A program made the position numbers and the translations under genes. A model generated the notes under the pieces. That model made no database searches and was not told where the DNA came from. It was given only the letters and a program-made list of their open reading frames with translations. A stretch of DNA of 64,000 nt from Peptostreptococcus sp. D1 (GTDB lineage: Bacteria > Bacillota > Clostridia > Peptostreptococcales > Peptostreptococcaceae): assembly GCF_900112955.1 (NCBI RefSeq), contig NZ_FONP01000001.1:434001-498000 (forward strand), given 5' to 3'. Positions within the stretch are counted from its first letter, which is position 1, and each line of letters opens with the position of its first letter. Positions 19,115-29,310 of the stretch are shown piece by piece.

Positions 19115-19116
19115 AA

Positions 19117-20031
19117 TTAATCTTCACCTAAAATCTTTACTTCCTCTTCAAGTCTTACACCTTGTTGTTCATATACAATGCTTTTGATATGTTCTATCAA
19201 ATTGATAATGTCAGTGGCTGTTGCATTATTATAATTTATGACAAATCCAGAGTGCTTTTCAGAAACCATCGCTCCACCCACACTCGCACCTTTTAAATTT
19301 GAATCTTGAATCAGCTTACCAGCAAAATATCCCTCTGGTCTCTTGAATGTACTACCTGCACTTGGATATTCAAGTGGTTGCTTTGTTCTTCTCTGATAGG
19401 CAAGATCCTCCATCGTTTCCTTTATCTCATCAAAATTTCCGTTTTTCAAAGATATAACTGCCGAAATTGCTATCATTTTTCTGTCTGACAATATACTATG
19501 TCTGTATCCAAACTCCATCTCTTCATTTGTAAACTCAATTATTTTTCCCTTTTCATCCATCAGTCTCACAGATTTAACAATATTTTTCATCTCACCGCCA
19601 TATGCGCCTGCATTCATAGCCAAAGCACCACCAAGAGTTCCCGGAATCCCAGAAGCAAACTCAAACCCGGTCAAATTATTTTCCATCGCAGCTCTACCAA
19701 TTGAAGATAACAATGCCCCAGTCTGAATTATCATATTGTCACCAACAATTTCAAATGAACTGAAATTATCAGCAATTTCAATCACTACACCCCTAAATCC
19801 ACCATCTTTAATCAATATATTTGAACCATTTCCTTTTACAAGAAAAGGTATTGTATTATCATTTAAAAATCTAAAAATATTCTTTATTTCGTCTTCTGTC
19901 TTTGGTCTGACCAAAATATCAGCCGTACCTCCTACTTTGAAGGAAATATGTTTTTTCATTGACTCATCTATAAAAATTGAATTTTCATCTATAATGTCCT
20001 TAAGCATTCCATACAATTCATTCTTAGTCAT
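19117..20031 (-). CDS. murB: UDP-N-acetylenolpyruvoylglucosamine reductase
   Basis: Makes UDP-MurNAc with NADPH and FAD in the cytoplasm. 304 aa: FAD-binding domain (SFKVGGTADILVRPK, GNGSNILIKDGG, FASGIPGTLGGALAMNAGAYGGEM) and C-terminal MurB domain with the catalytic serine segment AGSTFKRPEGYFAGKLI and an ending that includes GFVINY. Preceded by hprK (127-base gap) and followed directly by the PHP gene. Confidence 0.96.
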   Translation of the reverse strand: MTKNELYGMLKDIIDENSIFIDESMKKHISFKVGGTADILVRPKTEDEIKNIFRFLNDNTIPFLVKGNGSNILIKDGGFRGVVIEIADNFSSFEIVGDNMIIQTGALLSSIGRAAMENNLTGFEFASGIPGTLGGALAMNAGAYGGEMKNIVKSVRLMDEKGKIIEFTNEEMEFGYRHSILSDRKMIAISAVISLKNGNFDEIKETMEDLAYQRRTKQPLEYPSAGSTFKRPEGYFAGKLIQDSNLKGASVGGAMVSEKHSGFVINYNNATATDIINLIEHIKSIVYEQQGVRLEEEVKILGED

Positions 20032-20158
20032 TTCTTCCTCCTATTTTCAATTACATAAAACTATACCACCTTATATAATAACCAAAATATAAAAAAATAA
20101 CAATACCTTGTAAAAAAATAATTAAATAATGTATGGTTTCAATCATAGCAAAATCAAC

Positions 20159-21100
20159 TTATTTTTTTGCTACAGTTTTTTGACTTATTATTTGTTCCAA
20201 TTTGCTGGTAAATTCGATAGCCGAATCCATTCCCAATTGTCTTTGTCTATAATTCATGGCAGCAACCTCTAGGACCATGGCAACATTTCTTCCTGGCTTT
20301 ACAGGTATTACTATTTTTTCGATTTTCTCACCCAAAATGTATTCATAATCTCTATCCAACCCGAGTCTATCGTAATATTTTCCTTCTTTCCAGTTTTCCA
20401 GATATGCTACCATATCTATTTTCTTGCTGATGTTAATACTCTTTGCACCATATAGGTTTTTGATATCTACAATACCTATCCCTCTTATTTCAAGATAATT
20501 TCTAAGAATCTCCGGTGCCTGTCCGACCAGCAGACCCTCATCTATTTTTTTTATCTCCACAGCATCATCAGCAACTAATCTGTTTCCATTTTGCACAAGC
20601 TCAAGTGCAGTTTCCGATTTTCCAATACTACTCTCTCCTTTTATCAAAACTCCAACTCCATTGATATCCACCAACACTCCATGAATGGTTTCCTGTGGTG
20701 CCATTTTATCATCCAGATAGGAAGACATCTTGTTCATGAATTTTGTAGTTTCCTTATCAGTTGTACACACAATTTTATCGAATTTTTTTGCCCAGTAATA
20801 AAAATCCTCTCTTAGATTTAAGCCTCTAGTGATTATTATTACAGGAATATCATATGAAAAAAGCGTTTTTAAAGTATCCTCTCTATGCTTCTTATCAAAA
20901 TTCCCAAAAAAAGTATATTCTGTTTTACCAATTATCTGTATTCTCTCAGCAGTAAAATAATCAAAATATCCTGCCAGCTGTATCCCTGGTCTATTTATTT
21001 CTTGTTCGGTAATTACCGTCAGCTCCGCCTTACCCTTTGGCGATATTACTTCGGTTAAATTCAAATCATCTATTAAGTTTCTAACTGTAACTTCACTCAC
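20159..21100 (-). CDS. hprK: HPr kinase/phosphorylase
   Basis: Bifunctional kinase that phosphorylates HPr on Ser46 in carbon catabolite control. 313 aa with an N-terminal degenerate domain and a C-terminal kinase domain: P-loop GESSIGKSETALEL near 155, and the HprK signature LEIRGIGIVDI followed by NLYG near 205. GTG start, four bases after the uvrC stop. No ptsH is in this window. Confidence 0.95.
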   Translation of the reverse strand: MSEVTVRNLIDDLNLTEVISPKGKAELTVITEQEINRPGIQLAGYFDYFTAERIQIIGKTEYTFFGNFDKKHREDTLKTLFSYDIPVIIITRGLNLREDFYYWAKKFDKIVCTTDKETTKFMNKMSSYLDDKMAPQETIHGVLVDINGVGVLIKGESSIGKSETALELVQNGNRLVADDAVEIKKIDEGLLVGQAPEILRNYLEIRGIGIVDIKNLYGAKSINISKKIDMVAYLENWKEGKYYDRLGLDRDYEYILGEKIEKIVIPVKPGRNVAMVLEVAAMNYRQRQLGMDSAIEFTSKLEQIISQKTVAKK

Positions 21101-21103
21101 TTT

Positions 21104-22918
21104 TTATCTCACTTTCTTTAAATGCTTCAAAATAGATTTTGCCAATTCCTCATTAATGCCCTTTATAGAAATCAAATCCTCAGCCTTTGAATTTTTGATG
21201 GAATCTATATCTCCGAATTTTTCCATCAGTGCTTTTTTCTTCTTCGGTCCCACACCATAAATATCATCCAATGCTGATCTTGTCATTTTATTGTCCCTCA
21301 AGCTTCTATGATATGAAACAGCGTAATTATGCACCTCTTCTTGAATACCAGCTACAAATCTATATATTCCAGAGGTATTCTCTAGTTCAATATCCATCTC
21401 AGAATTTACCAAGCCCTTAGTTCTATGTCTATTATCCTTATACATACCCCAAAGTGGTATATCTTCACCGTTTTTATCTAAAACTTTTTTAACGGCACTA
21501 ACCTGTCCCTTTCCACCATCCAGCAGAATCAAATCCGGTAAATTTCCATGCTTTAATCGTCTATCCAGTATTTCAGCCATAGAAGCATAATCATCAGCAC
21601 CTTCAACCGTTTTTATTTTAAACCTTCTGTATTCTTTTTTGTCTTTTAGTCCGTTGGTGTATACTACCATTGCTCCGATAGAATCTACTCCTTGAATATT
21701 AGAAATATCGTATGCCTCTATCCTATTTAGCATCGAATCTAATCCCAACAGCTCCTTTAATTCTTCCAACGCACCCAAACTCTTTTCATATTTACGCTTC
21801 TTCAAATCACCGAATTTTATCAAATACTCGTCTGCATTTTTTCTAACCATCAGTATGAGAGCTCTTTTTTCTCCTTTTTGTGGTACTCTAATACTCACAT
21901 TCGTTCCTCTCTTGGAAGAAAGCATCTCTGTGACAATCTCCAAATCCATAAAGCGTTCTTCAACTATCAGCTCTTTAGGTATATACTCCTGAGACATATA
22001 GAATTGCTTCATGAATGAGCCCAATATAACCTCTCTATCGTTACCTTGTACACCTTCTAGCATAAAATTCTCTCTGCCTGAAATTTTACCATTTCTAATG
22101 AAAAATATCTGAACACACGCCTCAGCCTCAGTATTTGCCATAGCAATCACATCTTGATCTGAATTATTTTGTACATTTGAAATCTTTTGTTTTTCAATGA
22201 TATCATTCAGGCTCGATATCTTATCTCTAAATTTTGCAGCCTCTTCAAACATTAGATTATCAGAATAATATTTCATCTTTTGAGTCATAGTATCAATAAG
22301 ATTTTCCTGCTTACCAGATAGAAACAGCGTTATTTCGTTTACCATATCCATATACTCCGCTCTATCAGCTCTTCCTGTACAAGGACCTATACACCTTTTT
22401 ATATGATAATTTAGGCACGGTCTGCTCCCTTGTCTAATCGCCTTATCTATATCTATATTGCAAGCTCTAAGCTGATATATGTTTCTTATAATTTCCAAGG
22501 TGTCATTTACAGCAGAAACATTCGAGTAAGGTCCAAAATATTTTGCTCCATCCTTTAATATCCTTCTGGTTTTAATCACTCTTGGATAAGATTCGTTAAC
22601 AGTAACCTTTATGTATGGATAGGTTTTATCATCCCTCAACAATACATTATACTTCGGCTTGTATTTTTTTATTAAATTACATTCCAGTATCAATGCTTCT
22701 AATTCAGAGTCAGTCATTATATACTCAAAGCTATTAATATTTTTTACCATCGACTTCACCTTGCCAGCATGATTTTTCGATGACTGAAAATACTGTCTTA
22801 CTCTATTTTTTAGAGATACTGCTTTTCCAACGTAAATTACATTCTCATATTTATCCTTCATTATGTAAACACCCGGACTATCCGGCAGAGTCTTCAAATG
22901 AGCCTTAATATCAAACAA
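21104..22918 (-). CDS. uvrC: Excinuclease ABC subunit C
   Basis: Makes both incisions in nucleotide excision repair. 604 aa: GIY-YIG nuclease domain (DSPGVYIMKD...VIYVGKA, residues 12-45), UvrB-contact UVR motif (EEAAKFRDKISSLND near 220), RNase-H-like domain (RIEAYDISNIQG near 410, LILLDGGKGQVSA near 468) and C-terminal helix-hairpin-helix pair (IYGVGPKKKKALMEKFG). Normal length. Overlap-free junctions with the preceding unknown gene and with hprK. Confidence 0.97.
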   Translation of the reverse strand: MFDIKAHLKTLPDSPGVYIMKDKYENVIYVGKAVSLKNRVRQYFQSSKNHAGKVKSMVKNINSFEYIMTDSELEALILECNLIKKYKPKYNVLLRDDKTYPYIKVTVNESYPRVIKTRRILKDGAKYFGPYSNVSAVNDTLEIIRNIYQLRACNIDIDKAIRQGSRPCLNYHIKRCIGPCTGRADRAEYMDMVNEITLFLSGKQENLIDTMTQKMKYYSDNLMFEEAAKFRDKISSLNDIIEKQKISNVQNNSDQDVIAMANTEAEACVQIFFIRNGKISGRENFMLEGVQGNDREVILGSFMKQFYMSQEYIPKELIVEERFMDLEIVTEMLSSKRGTNVSIRVPQKGEKRALILMVRKNADEYLIKFGDLKKRKYEKSLGALEELKELLGLDSMLNRIEAYDISNIQGVDSIGAMVVYTNGLKDKKEYRRFKIKTVEGADDYASMAEILDRRLKHGNLPDLILLDGGKGQVSAVKKVLDKNGEDIPLWGMYKDNRHRTKGLVNSEMDIELENTSGIYRFVAGIQEEVHNYAVSYHRSLRDNKMTRSALDDIYGVGPKKKKALMEKFGDIDSIKNSKAEDLISIKGINEELAKSILKHLKKVR

Positions 22919-22919
22919 G

Positions 22920-23999
22920 CTACTTTCCTCCTATTAGTATATATGAATTAAACCTTCGACCATAGTCATCTTTTTCGATAATATCTATTTTTTTATGTTT
23001 TATTAATTTAAAATCCTTATCATATATAGAGATACTGTTCTTAGATACTAGTATCAGATTATTTTCATTATCTACGTTTATTGATTGTGGATATTCGTCT
23101 ACTATAATATTTTTTATTTGCTTTGAGTCTCTATCTAAATATACTATTTCCTTTTTATCTTTAAAAAGCACCATAGTAATATCTTCCTGCAAAATAATAT
23201 TATTGTTAAACAGTATCAAATCAGAAAACATATATCTATAGGAGTCATTTTTAATAATTGTCTTTGATATTGCTTTCGTCTTCAGATTATACTCTATTAA
23301 ATCATATTTGCCTATTTGTCCTTTTTCATCAGCTTCAATAAATTTTCCTAAAGCACATATCGTATCACCATCAAGATGTGTATATAGAACTTCATTAATG
23401 CCTTCAAGCGTCAATTCAGATTTTTTCTTCGTATGGTTATAAAGAGTTACTTTATTTTTGTCATTCATATAGTAATATAAATCCGAATTATACTCGAATA
23501 TTGAAGGAGATAATGTATGATTTATTTTCTCATCAGCTATTGAAGTATTTTTTTCTTTGTCATATATATTCAATTTAGCTTTACCCACTAATATTTCAAT
23601 TGTATAGATATTATTTTTACCAACAAAGAAATAACTAGGGTAGCAATTTATTTTTATATCACTTTGCTTAAAATCTTTTTTATTTACTTTTAATAACTCG
23701 TCGGTTTTAGAAGATATACTTGAATCTTTAACAAAGTAAAATGCATTTTTATCTTGCTCTACTTTATTGTAATTGAAAACGGTTAAGAAAGCGTTAGCAT
23801 CCAATTTGATTTTACCGATATTATTCAAAGATTTATCCATAAAGCTTATCTCCGGCTCAGAGTCACCTTCAACAGTTACTATACCAATATAAAAATCTTT
23901 TGTAAAAATATTATTTTTTTTATTAAATAACACTAGTATCGCTAGCATTGTTGATACTATTAACAATATACTAAAAATCGAAATAACACATTTTCTCAT
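22920..23999 (-). CDS. Membrane-anchored protein of unknown function, possible beta-propeller
   Basis: A 359-aa protein with an N-terminal membrane helix or uncleaved signal (residues about 5-25) and the remainder outside. The body is a series of short beta-rich blocks with repeated D/N-rich turns (YNKVEQDKNAFYF, NSDLYYYMNDKNK, NVDNENNLILVSKN), as in propeller-like folds. I do not recognise a family. It ends one base before uvrC and so is probably co-transcribed with it, an unusual partner in the otherwise conserved uvr cluster. Confidence 0.7.
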   Translation of the reverse strand: MRKCVISIFSILLIVSTMLAILVLFNKKNNIFTKDFYIGIVTVEGDSEPEISFMDKSLNNIGKIKLDANAFLTVFNYNKVEQDKNAFYFVKDSSISSKTDELLKVNKKDFKQSDIKINCYPSYFFVGKNNIYTIEILVGKAKLNIYDKEKNTSIADEKINHTLSPSIFEYNSDLYYYMNDKNKVTLYNHTKKKSELTLEGINEVLYTHLDGDTICALGKFIEADEKGQIGKYDLIEYNLKTKAISKTIIKNDSYRYMFSDLILFNNNIILQEDITMVLFKDKKEIVYLDRDSKQIKNIIVDEYPQSINVDNENNLILVSKNSISIYDKDFKLIKHKKIDIIEKDDYGRRFNSYILIGGK

Positions 24000-24084
24000 A
24001 AGAACTACTCCCTTGATAAAATAATAAAAATTTTATTACTTTTTATTATAAACTAATTCATCATACAATCAACCCTTTTTATAA

Positions 24085-24126
24085 AAAAATAGCAGCACCC
24101 AGAATATTATATATTCAAGCTGCTGC
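24085..24126 (-). terminator. Rho-independent terminator of sstT
   Basis: On the minus strand GCAGCAGCTT and GGGTGCTGC form the outer stem and GAATATATAATATTC the inner one, followed by TATTTTTTT. Located 215 bases past the sstT stop. The rest of the 340-base gap is AT-rich and shows nothing else. Confidence 0.8.
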
Positions 24127-24340
24127 CACATATGCTTCAAATTTTATTCATCAACTCTCTAATTGATAACTTGGCATTGAAAATCACAATATTGTCCAAG
24201 ATTACATCTCATAAATATTTCCGATTTTTAAACACCTATAAATCAATTTCAGTGTAGTTATATCATTATTTCATTATATTATTATTTTCAATATTTCCTT
24301 TTATGTCGACAAATTCCCTCGGTCGACCTTTTCTGATATA

Positions 24341-25603
24341 TTAATTATTTTCTGCGGCTTTTGCATCAGCGATTATTGATGCATAATCTACCTTTCTGCC
24401 AGCCTTTCTTCTTTCAGCTAATTCTGCTGTTGCTGTAAATAGAACGTCTGAGGAAGAGTTAAGTCCAGTTTCACAAGAGTCCTGGATAACACCTATTATG
24501 AAACCAACTCCGACAACCTGCATAGCTATATCGTTTGGTACACCAAATAACGAGCACGCAAGTGGTATCAATAGCAATGATCCTCCTGCGACACCTGACG
24601 CTCCACAAGCAGATACAGCAGATAATACAGAAAGAATGATTGCAGTTGGTAAATCAACCTTGATCCCCAAAGTATTAGCAGCTGCCAATGCCAGCACTGC
24701 AATTGTAACCGATGCACCAGCCATGTTTATAGTTGCTCCCAAAGGAATAGAAACTGAATATGTATCCTTATCCAATCCAAGGTCCTTACAAAGCTTCATA
24801 TTAACAGGAATATTTGCAGCAGAACTTCTAGTAAAGAATGCATATAGCCCACTATCTTTAAGTGTTCTAAAAACAAGTGGATAAGGATTTGTTCTCGTGT
24901 GTGTCCACACTATTATAGGATTGACTACTAGTGCAACAAAGAACATACAGCCAACAAGAACTAGCAGCAGTTTTCCATAATCGGCAAAAACACCAAGCCC
25001 ATTTGTCGATACTGTACTATATACCAAGCCCAAAATACCAAATGGTGCAAAGCTTATTACCCATCTAACAGCCTGTGACACTCCTTCAGAAATATTAACC
25101 AAAAGTGACTTTGTTCCTTCAGATGAATTTCTCAAAGCGAAGCCAAAAATAATTGCCCATGTTAAAATACCGATATAATTAGCCGACACTAATGCATTGA
25201 CCGGATTGTCAACTATATTCATTAGTAACGTTTTTAATACTTCTGCAATTCCACCTGGAGCCGTCACATCGGTTGCTCCTTCTGCCAATACCAATTCAAT
25301 TGGGAAAATAAAACTAGACAAAACTGCTACAAGTGCAGCTGAAAATGTTCCTATCAAATACAACACAATAATGCTTTTCATGTTAGTTTTATGTCCTGAT
25401 TTATGCTGTGAAATCGCAGCTATAACTAGGAAGAAAACCAACAATGGTGCCACTGCCTTCAACGCACCTACGAATAGAGAGCCCAAAATCCCTATTCCTT
25501 CCCATTTCGGGACAACAATTCCAAGAATAGCACCGATAAACATACCAATAATAATACGTTTTACGAGACTTATGCTATTCCACTTACTGAGTAAATCTCT
25601 CAT
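24341..25603 (-). CDS. sstT: Sodium/serine-threonine symporter
   Basis: A 420-aa DAACS-family transporter, with about eight membrane helices, two re-entrant loops and the family signature [20 protein letters not shown] followed by [17 protein letters not shown]. SstT imports serine and threonine with sodium. The match is strong across the length. It interrupts the usual uvrA-uvrC adjacency and has its own terminator. Confidence 0.92.
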   Translation of the reverse strand: MRDLLSKWNSISLVKRIIIGMFIGAILGIVVPKWEGIGILGSLFVGALKAVAPLLVFFLVIAAISQHKSGHKTNMKSIIVLYLIGTFSAALVAVLSSFIFPIELVLAEGATDVTAPGGIAEVLKTLLMNIVDNPVNALVSANYIGILTWAIIFGFALRNSSEGTKSLLVNISEGVSQAVRWVISFAPFGILGLVYSTVSTNGLGVFADYGKLLLVLVGCMFFVALVVNPIIVWTHTRTNPYPLVFRTLKDSGLYAFFTRSSAANIPVNMKLCKDLGLDKDTYSVSIPLGATINMAGASVTIAVLALAAANTLGIKVDLPTAIILSVLSAVSACGASGVAGGSLLLIPLACSLFGVPNDIAMQVVGVGFIIGVIQDSCETGLNSSSDVLFTATAELAERRKAGRKVDYASIIADAKAAENN

Positions 25604-25660
25604 AGTAAATACCTCCTATAAAAATTATATTAAAAATAATAACTCTACACCTAATAGAAA

Positions 25661-25690
25661 ACACTGTGCCACAAATTCAGAGCACAGTGT
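25661..25690 (-). terminator. Hairpin between uvrA and sstT
   Basis: A perfect 9-bp repeat, ACACTGTGC (25661-25669) and GCACAGTGT (25682-25690). On the minus strand it is followed by TTTTCTATT. It lies 147 bases past the uvrA stop and 58 before the sstT start; it could end the uvr transcript or act in the sstT leader. Confidence 0.6.
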
Positions 25691-25836
25691 CTCGTATGTA
25701 TAGATATTATATAATATTTTGCAATTATTATCTATACAATATTCATTTTTTTAATAATTCTTTATATACTAAATCATAGTCTAAAATATATTAATATTAA
25801 TATATAATAAATGTTTATTGTATTGATTTTCTTGCG

Positions 25837-28662
25837 TTATTTCATAATTTTACTTAAGTATCTACCTGTATAGCTTTCTTTAAAATCGCATATTTCTCTT
25901 GGTGTACCTGTGAAAATTACATTACCTCCGAGATTACCACCTTCCTGACCAAGATCAATTATATGGTCTGCTGTTTTAATCACATCCAAATTGTGTTCAA
26001 TTACAATTACCGTATTTCCTGTATCAGCAATTCTTTGCAGAACTTCAATCAATTTTCTGACATCTTCCGAGTGTAGCCCTGTCGTCGGCTCGTCTAATAT
26101 GTACACTGTTTTTCCAGTTGGTCTTTTACTCAACTCAGTAGCAAGCTTAATTCTCTGAGCCTCTCCACCCGAAAGCTGTGTAGATGGCTGTCCCAATTTT
26201 ATATATGATAAACCAACGTCCATCAAGGTCTCTAATTTCCTCTTGATAGTCGGTATATTTTCAAAAAAGCTCAATGCTTCTTCTACATTCATATCAAGGA
26301 CATCAGAAATACTTTTATCCTTGTATTTTACCTGTAAGGTTTCTCTATTATATCTCTCACCCTTGCAAACCTCACATGGAACATACACGTCTGGTAAAAA
26401 GAACATCTCGATCTTCAATATTCCATCACCCTTACAGGCTTCACACCTTCCACCTTTCACGTTGAAGCTAAATCTTCCTTTTTTGTAGCCTCTAGCCTTC
26501 GCTTCATTTGTCGATGCAAAAAGATCTCTAATCATATCAAAAACACCTGTATATGTAGCCGGATTTGACCTAGGAGTCCTCCCAATCGGACTCTGATCAA
26601 TATTTATTATTTTATCGATGTTTTCAATACCAAGTATTTCCTTATGCTTTCCTGGTCTATACTTCGATTTATTTATCTTCTGAGCGAGCCCCTTATATAG
26701 TATTTCATTTACGAGTGTCGATTTCCCAGAGCCTGATACTCCAGTAACACTGATAAACTTGCCCAAGGGAAAGTCAACATCAATATTCTTAAGATTATTT
26801 TCCTCTGCTCCAATTACACGAATAAAGTTACCGTTGCCTTCTCTTGTCATTTCGGGAATCGGAATGGAAATCTCACCACTCAAATATTTTCCTGTAATGG
26901 AATTCGAATTTTTTATTATTTCTTCCACCGTACCCTGTGCCACGATTTCTCCACCATGAATACCTGCCGCCGGACCTATATCTACAATATGATCTGAGGC
27001 TCTCATCGTGTCCTCATCATGCTCAACAACGATAAGTGTGTTTCCAAGATCAGTCAGCTTTTTCAATGTCGAAATCAGCTTATCGTTGTCTCTTTGATGA
27101 AGTCCAATACTGGGCTCATCCAATACATACAAAACACCAGTTAGGGCTGAGCCGATTTGAGTCGCAAGCCTTATTCTCTGTGATTCTCCTCCAGAAAGCG
27201 TGCCTGCCTTTCTCGATAAGTTGAGATATCCTAGTCCTACATTGTTCAAAAAGCTTGCTCTCTCTATGATTTCTTTTAATATATCCTTTGCTATAAATGA
27301 ATTTTTTTCACTCAGCTGTAAATTTTTCATAAAATCCACCAAAGCCTCAACAGACAGCTCTGTAACCTGAATAATATCCTTGCCTCCGACTGTCACTGCC
27401 AGCACTTCTGGCTTTAGCCTTTTTCCCTTACACCTCGGACATGGTTTTTCCGACATAAATTCTTCAATTCTATCTCTCATTGCATCCGAATACGTCTCTT
27501 TATATCTTCTCTCAAGGTTGACGATAACACCCTCATAGTAATTTTTGTACTCCTTATAGCCACCGAATTTCGACTCAAATTCAAATGACACAATCACATT
27601 TTCATCGCCATATAGCAATTCTTGTACAAAATCTTCTGGCAAATCTTTAAATGGCGTATCAATAGAAACATTGAACTTGTCGCACAGTGCCAAAATCATC
27701 TTCGTATAATAGGTATTGTCGTTAAGTCCATTACTCGACCAAGCTGCAATTGCTCCTTGTTTTAAACTCAGTTCTTTATTCGGAACAACTAAATCTACAT
27801 CAACTTCTTTACTTTCCCCAAGACCATTACAAGCTTCGCACGCACCAAACGGTGCATTAAAGGAAAACATTCTTGGAGACAGCTCTTCAATTCCCACACC
27901 GTGATCAGGGCAGGCAAATTTTGTGGAAAAAAGTGTTTCGTTTCCATTTAAATCTTGAATTACAACTAATCCATCAGACAATTTCACTGCCGCTTCGATA
28001 GAATCAGCCAATCTAGCTTCAATGCTACTCTTTACCACTATTCTATCGATAACCACTTCAATGGAGTGTTTCTTATTCTTTTCAAGATCTATATCGTCAG
28101 TAATCTCATAGTTCTCGCCATCTACTCTGACCCTTACATAGCCTTCTTTTTGAATAAAATCCAATGTCTTTTTATGAGTTCCTTTTTGACCTCTAACTAC
28201 TGGAGACAAAATTTGAAGTCTCGATCTCTCATCGTATTCCATAACCTTGTCCACAATTTCCTGTATTGTCATTTGACTTATGACATTTCCACATACTGGA
28301 CAGTGAACTTCTCCAACTCTTGCAAACAACAATCTAAGATAGTCATATATCTCAGTAACAGTACCTACTGTGGATCTAGGATTTTTCGAAGTCGTCTTCT
28401 GATCGATAGAAATTGCAGGAGAAAGACCTTCAATATAGTCCACACTCGGCTTATCCATTTGCCCTAAAAACTGTCTGGCATAGGAGGATAAGCTCTCAAC
28501 ATACCTTCTCTGTCCCTCTGCGTATATCGTATCAAATGCCAAAGAAGACTTTCCCGAACCCGAAAGTCCCGTAAACACTATAAACTTATTTCTCGGAATA
28601 ACTAAATCTACATTTTTTAAGTTGTTTTCTCTAGCTCCTTTTATCGTAATAAAATCTTTCAT
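25837..28662 (-). CDS. uvrA: Excinuclease ABC subunit A
   Basis: Damage-recognition ATPase of excision repair. 941 aa with two ABC modules: first Walker [11 protein letters not shown] near 32, second [10 protein letters not shown] near 640; ABC signatures [12 protein letters not shown] and [12 protein letters not shown]; zinc-binding CPVCG...CPDHG and CEACKGDG...CEVCKG. Start ATG 28662 after GAGAG; a TTG immediately upstream is rejected. Confidence 0.97.
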   Translation of the reverse strand: MKDFITIKGARENNLKNVDLVIPRNKFIVFTGLSGSGKSSLAFDTIYAEGQRRYVESLSSYARQFLGQMDKPSVDYIEGLSPAISIDQKTTSKNPRSTVGTVTEIYDYLRLLFARVGEVHCPVCGNVISQMTIQEIVDKVMEYDERSRLQILSPVVRGQKGTHKKTLDFIQKEGYVRVRVDGENYEITDDIDLEKNKKHSIEVVIDRIVVKSSIEARLADSIEAAVKLSDGLVVIQDLNGNETLFSTKFACPDHGVGIEELSPRMFSFNAPFGACEACNGLGESKEVDVDLVVPNKELSLKQGAIAAWSSNGLNDNTYYTKMILALCDKFNVSIDTPFKDLPEDFVQELLYGDENVIVSFEFESKFGGYKEYKNYYEGVIVNLERRYKETYSDAMRDRIEEFMSEKPCPRCKGKRLKPEVLAVTVGGKDIIQVTELSVEALVDFMKNLQLSEKNSFIAKDILKEIIERASFLNNVGLGYLNLSRKAGTLSGGESQRIRLATQIGSALTGVLYVLDEPSIGLHQRDNDKLISTLKKLTDLGNTLIVVEHDEDTMRASDHIVDIGPAAGIHGGEIVAQGTVEEIIKNSNSITGKYLSGEISIPIPEMTREGNGNFIRVIGAEENNLKNIDVDFPLGKFISVTGVSGSGKSTLVNEILYKGLAQKINKSKYRPGKHKEILGIENIDKIINIDQSPIGRTPRSNPATYTGVFDMIRDLFASTNEAKARGYKKGRFSFNVKGGRCEACKGDGILKIEMFFLPDVYVPCEVCKGERYNRETLQVKYKDKSISDVLDMNVEEALSFFENIPTIKRKLETLMDVGLSYIKLGQPSTQLSGGEAQRIKLATELSKRPTGKTVYILDEPTTGLHSEDVRKLIEVLQRIADTGNTVIVIEHNLDVIKTADHIIDLGQEGGNLGGNVIFTGTPREICDFKESYTGRYLSKIMK

Positions 28663-28689
28663 CAATTCTCTCTTTCATTAACTACGTTC

Positions 28690-29265
28690 CTATTTTACAA
28701 TCAAGTCTTCAAGGACTATCTTTGGAACATGATGTACTTGCTTTTCATCTCTATAATATTTGATATCCTCACCTGGCTTGATATCATCAACAACAGCTTC
28801 CTCGACCGGATATCCAATCGACATAACCAAAATAACCTTGTATCTTTCTTTATCCAAGCCCAATATGTCGATAATTGGCTCTCCCTTAAAGCTCTTAAAA
28901 ATACAAGCCGCCATTCCTTCAGCTCTTGCACCCAATGCTATTGTCTGTGAACATATTCCAACATCCTCATCCATTGGTTTTCCATATTCTTCATCTGTCA
29001 AGAATACAATATATCCTGTAGGTCTTTCAGATTCTATTGGTCCCGGCCATTCCTTCAAATATCCAGCCCAACCCAAATTATCATACACCTTTGCATTTGT
29101 TTCATAGTCACAAACCACTGCAAATCTCAAGCCTTGCTTATTAATTCCACTTGGAGTGTATCTGGCAAGCTCCACTAAATTAATCAAGCATTCTCTACTT
29201 ATCTCTTTTGAAGCATCATATCTTCTACAGGTTCTATTTGATATTACCAATTCTTTAAAATTCAT
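28690..29265 (-). CDS. Nitroreductase-family flavoprotein
   Basis: A 191-aa FMN-dependent reductase. N-terminal SNRTCRRYD is the family's phosphate-binding R-x-x-R-x-Y/F pattern; ARYTPSGINKQ and the C-terminal IGYPVEEAVVDDIK also fit. Substrate unknown. The start at 29265 follows GGAGG; the in-frame ATG four codons earlier lacks a site. Lies between uvrB and uvrA on the same strand, an insertion relative to most Clostridia. Confidence 0.88.
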   Translation of the reverse strand: MNFKELVISNRTCRRYDASKEISRECLINLVELARYTPSGINKQGLRFAVVCDYETNAKVYDNLGWAGYLKEWPGPIESERPTGYIVFLTDEEYGKPMDEDVGICSQTIALGARAEGMAACIFKSFKGEPIIDILGLDKERYKVILVMSIGYPVEEAVVDDIKPGEDIKYYRDEKQVHHVPKIVLEDLIVK

Positions 29266-29310
29266 AGCAACCTCCATTTTTTTTATATTATTTTATATTG
29301 CATTAAAAAA

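Noticed and set aside
25604-25836. Riboswitch or T-box in front of sstT, brnQ or the aminotransferase.
   Set aside because: No T-box sequence, specifier or known aptamer core is visible; only simple hairpins.
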